NCBI RefSeq assembly: GCF_000722635.1
Contig: NZ_JOKH01000002.1
Location: forward strand, 750,756 to 814,755
Direction of reading: 5' to 3'
DNA: 64,000 nucleotides
DNA from: Endozoicomonas numazuensis
Lineage (GTDB): Bacteria > Pseudomonadota > Gammaproteobacteria > Pseudomonadales > Endozoicomonadaceae
The position numbers and the translations under genes are program-made. The notes beneath the pieces are model-generated. The model saw nothing but the letters and a program-made list of their open reading frames with translations, was not told the origin of the DNA and searched no databases. Positions 62,592 through 64,000 of the stretch are shown piece by piece. Numbering within the stretch: position 1 is the first letter of the stretch; every line of letters starts with the position of its first letter.

Positions 62592-63869
62592 ATGCTATTC
62601 GACAAAGACACTAATGGTGCCTGTGGTAGAAAAGTCTATGTAGCTTCTCACCTCGCTGGAAAGTTTGCCGAGCTGGTCAGTAATGATTCCAAAGGCCAAC
62701 AAATCATTCATGGTATTAAACAGCTGAAATCTACTGCTGGTGGAATTTCATCCATGTCAGCCGCTGACGATGCCAGTGTTCACATGAGTGCTATTGGTTC
62801 AGTTCAGATCACTTACTTTATTCAACAAGCTATGCGTTATGGTGATCTTAGTGGTGTGATGATTACTGATATTTCTTCAGGCGACTTTGGGGATGATAAA
62901 GTACCTGGCGCATACCACATCAAATACAGTAAAAAGAGTGAGCGTTGGACAACCGATCATATTCAAGACCCGGAGCCATCCATTTCTACTAAAAAAGTAG
63001 CTATAAATGGAGTTTGTCCCAGATTTGAGGACACAGCAATACGAGTAATGCCGGAGATGGTAGAGAAGGCTTATGGAGATGCAAAGGACACTGGCTATAC
63101 ATTGATGTATCACCCCGAGAAATCATGTAAACAAGGTCGTTTATGGATAACACCTGACCAAAAAAAAACCAACTTCAACGTAGCTAGCTTAACTTTGGCA
63201 AAACTACTAAAAGATGCCCAACAAAGAAATAAAGAAACTCAATGGGTCATTCACGGTAGCGGCTGCCAGCTTTTTAAATCAGCTCTCTCTTCTTTAAAGG
63301 GACACTCCCTTGACAAAGTAGAAGTATTATTTGCAGCTCCTACCAAAGCATCTCTTGAAGAACTTCTACCCATGATACGCCATGCAGGAATAAGTCTTCA
63401 TAAAGATATAGTAAAAGTAAATGGAGATGACTGGACAAGTGTTTCCAACCGACTATTAAGAAAAGGCTTCCAAAAAGAGCTGCAAGAATTTGGTGAAGAG
63501 TACAGCGAAAAGCTCGCAGTTATTCGAGAGCAGGTTGCTCAAGATAGAGTAACATTCAATGGTTTTGTTACCAGTGCCTTCAAAAATTCATTCGCAATAG
63601 CAGGTGGCTTTGCTGCAGGACAAGCTGTAAACCCTTCGATAGGTGGACTAACTGGAAGTGGCGTAGCTGGTGCTGTACTAGCCTATCCTGCAATGAAGCA
63701 AAAAGCTAAAAAAGTACGAAATATAATGGGAAATCTAACCACCAACCCCGATCTTAACCCTCACTTACATCCTTTCAAGAGCGCTCATGAGTTTAATGCG
63801 CACGTAGCTACTCAGAATGGGGGACATGCGAAATCATTCTTAGCAGTTGTAAAGAGTCTATGGAGTTAA
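62592..63869 (+). CDS. Cassette protein A' (divergent copy of A)
   Basis: 425 residues from ATG at 62592, but with no good ribosome-binding site; the likely native start is 62538, separated from it by an amber codon. Similar throughout to the protein at 32273-33529: GRKVYVASHLAG and IHGIKQLKS; VPGAYHIKY...ERWT; GYTLMYHPE; WVIHGSGCQLFKSAL...VEVLFAAPTKASLEEL; and a glycine-rich hydrophobic C-terminal region (IAGGFAAGQAVN, GLTGSGVAGAVLAYPA) then a basic tail. Sequence identity is low, showing rapid divergence. Followed after 3 bases by B'. Role unknown; toxin/effector suggested by the layout. Confidence 0.6.
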   Translation: MLFDKDTNGACGRKVYVASHLAGKFAELVSNDSKGQQIIHGIKQLKSTAGGISSMSAADDASVHMSAIGSVQITYFIQQAMRYGDLSGVMITDISSGDFGDDKVPGAYHIKYSKKSERWTTDHIQDPEPSISTKKVAINGVCPRFEDTAIRVMPEMVEKAYGDAKDTGYTLMYHPEKSCKQGRLWITPDQKKTNFNVASLTLAKLLKDAQQRNKETQWVIHGSGCQLFKSALSSLKGHSLDKVEVLFAAPTKASLEELLPMIRHAGISLHKDIVKVNGDDWTSVSNRLLRKGFQKELQEFGEEYSEKLAVIREQVAQDRVTFNGFVTSAFKNSFAIAGGFAAGQAVNPSIGGLTGSGVAGAVLAYPAMKQKAKKVRNIMGNLTTNPDLNPHLHPFKSAHEFNAHVATQNGGHAKSFLAVVKSLWS

Positions 63870-63872
63870 TGT

Positions 63873-64000
63873 ATGTTAGGCATTTGGTTTCGACGTCTTT
63901 TTTCCACGCCACTCAAGCCTGCAGGGCAACCTAACTTCCAGAGTGCGCCAGAACAACAATTCGACTTATCAGGCACAAAGTTAATATTTCGAAACCCTCC
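63873..64000 (+). CDS. Cassette protein B' (3' partial at window end)
   Basis: 42 complete codons of a gene that continues past the window: start ATG at 63873, GGAG 7 bases ahead, 3 bases after the stop of A'. Opening MLGIWFRRLFSTPLKPAGQP, then NFQSAPEQQFDLSGTKLIF. It aligns with the start of B (31431-32279) around PxGxPNF and LxG. This supports a duplicated two-gene unit. Confidence 0.55.
   Translation, partial: MLGIWFRRLFSTPLKPAGQPNFQSAPEQQFDLSGTKLIFRNP

Overview
The window looks like the chromosome of a marine, animal-associated gammaproteobacterium. The order rpsF-rpsR-DUF2232-rplI, the bioBFHCD order, tatABC, a TtpC-type TonB2 operon and PsrA-type fatty-acid operators are all gammaproteobacterial. 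The eukaryote-like proteins (a stand-alone Ser/Thr kinase and a protein with two bHLH domains), the large secreted coiled-coil proteins and the many short inverted-repeat elements are most like Endozoicomonas-type symbionts. The genus is my inference; no rRNA gene is present to settle it.

Layout. 1-5.3 kb: 3' part of a TonB-dependent receptor, a YfiR-like periplasmic protein and a CHASE8 hybrid histidine kinase, a probable signalling unit. 5.6-10.7 kb: two acyl-CoA dehydrogenases, each preceded by a PsrA-like operator, with an outer-membrane barrel protein and a small membrane protein between them. 10.8-16.2 kb: an orphan basic protein, then the biotin operon bioB-F-H-C-D (no bioA). 16.3-19.4 kb: ComF, a eukaryotic-like kinase, SrkA and a small coiled-coil protein. 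19.5-24.2 kb: dnaB with a 500-residue intein, then tatABC. 24.2-27.2 kb: a Tat-exported PhoX phosphatase and a secreted acidic protein. 27.4-29.7 kb: the rplI/DUF2232/rpsR/rpsF ribosomal operon. 30-33.5 kb: an orphan protein and a two-gene cassette (called A and B here). 33.7-39.6 kb: tamA-tamB, a zinc-ribbon protein and ppnP. 39.6-50 kb: an accessory stretch with three families of small inverted-repeat elements, a broken flavin reductase, a YopJ-like/tandem-bHLH candidate effector, a hydroxyacid dehydrogenase, DUF2789, rlmB, an 804-residue orphan, an amidohydrolase and a hemolysin III protein. 50.3-57 kb: a decayed insertion sequence, a 1503-residue autotransporter and a secreted helical protein. 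57.2-62.4 kb: the DUF3450-TtpC-ExbB2-ExbD2-TonB2-TPR operon. 62.5-64 kb: a second copy of the A/B cassette, running off the end.

How the parts fit. The TonB2-type operon could energise receptors such as the one at the left end. TatABC would export the neighbouring PhoX. TamAB supports outer-membrane protein assembly and could help the autotransporter. The two acyl-CoA dehydrogenases look co-regulated by fatty-acid status. The strongest candidates for new biology are the YopJ-like protein carrying two basic helix-loop-helix domains (40627-43023) and the divergent two-gene A/B cassette found twice (31431-33529 and 62538-64000). Next come the intein with an embedded Cro-type HTH and the autotransporter with three FDFK-YADSFR repeats.
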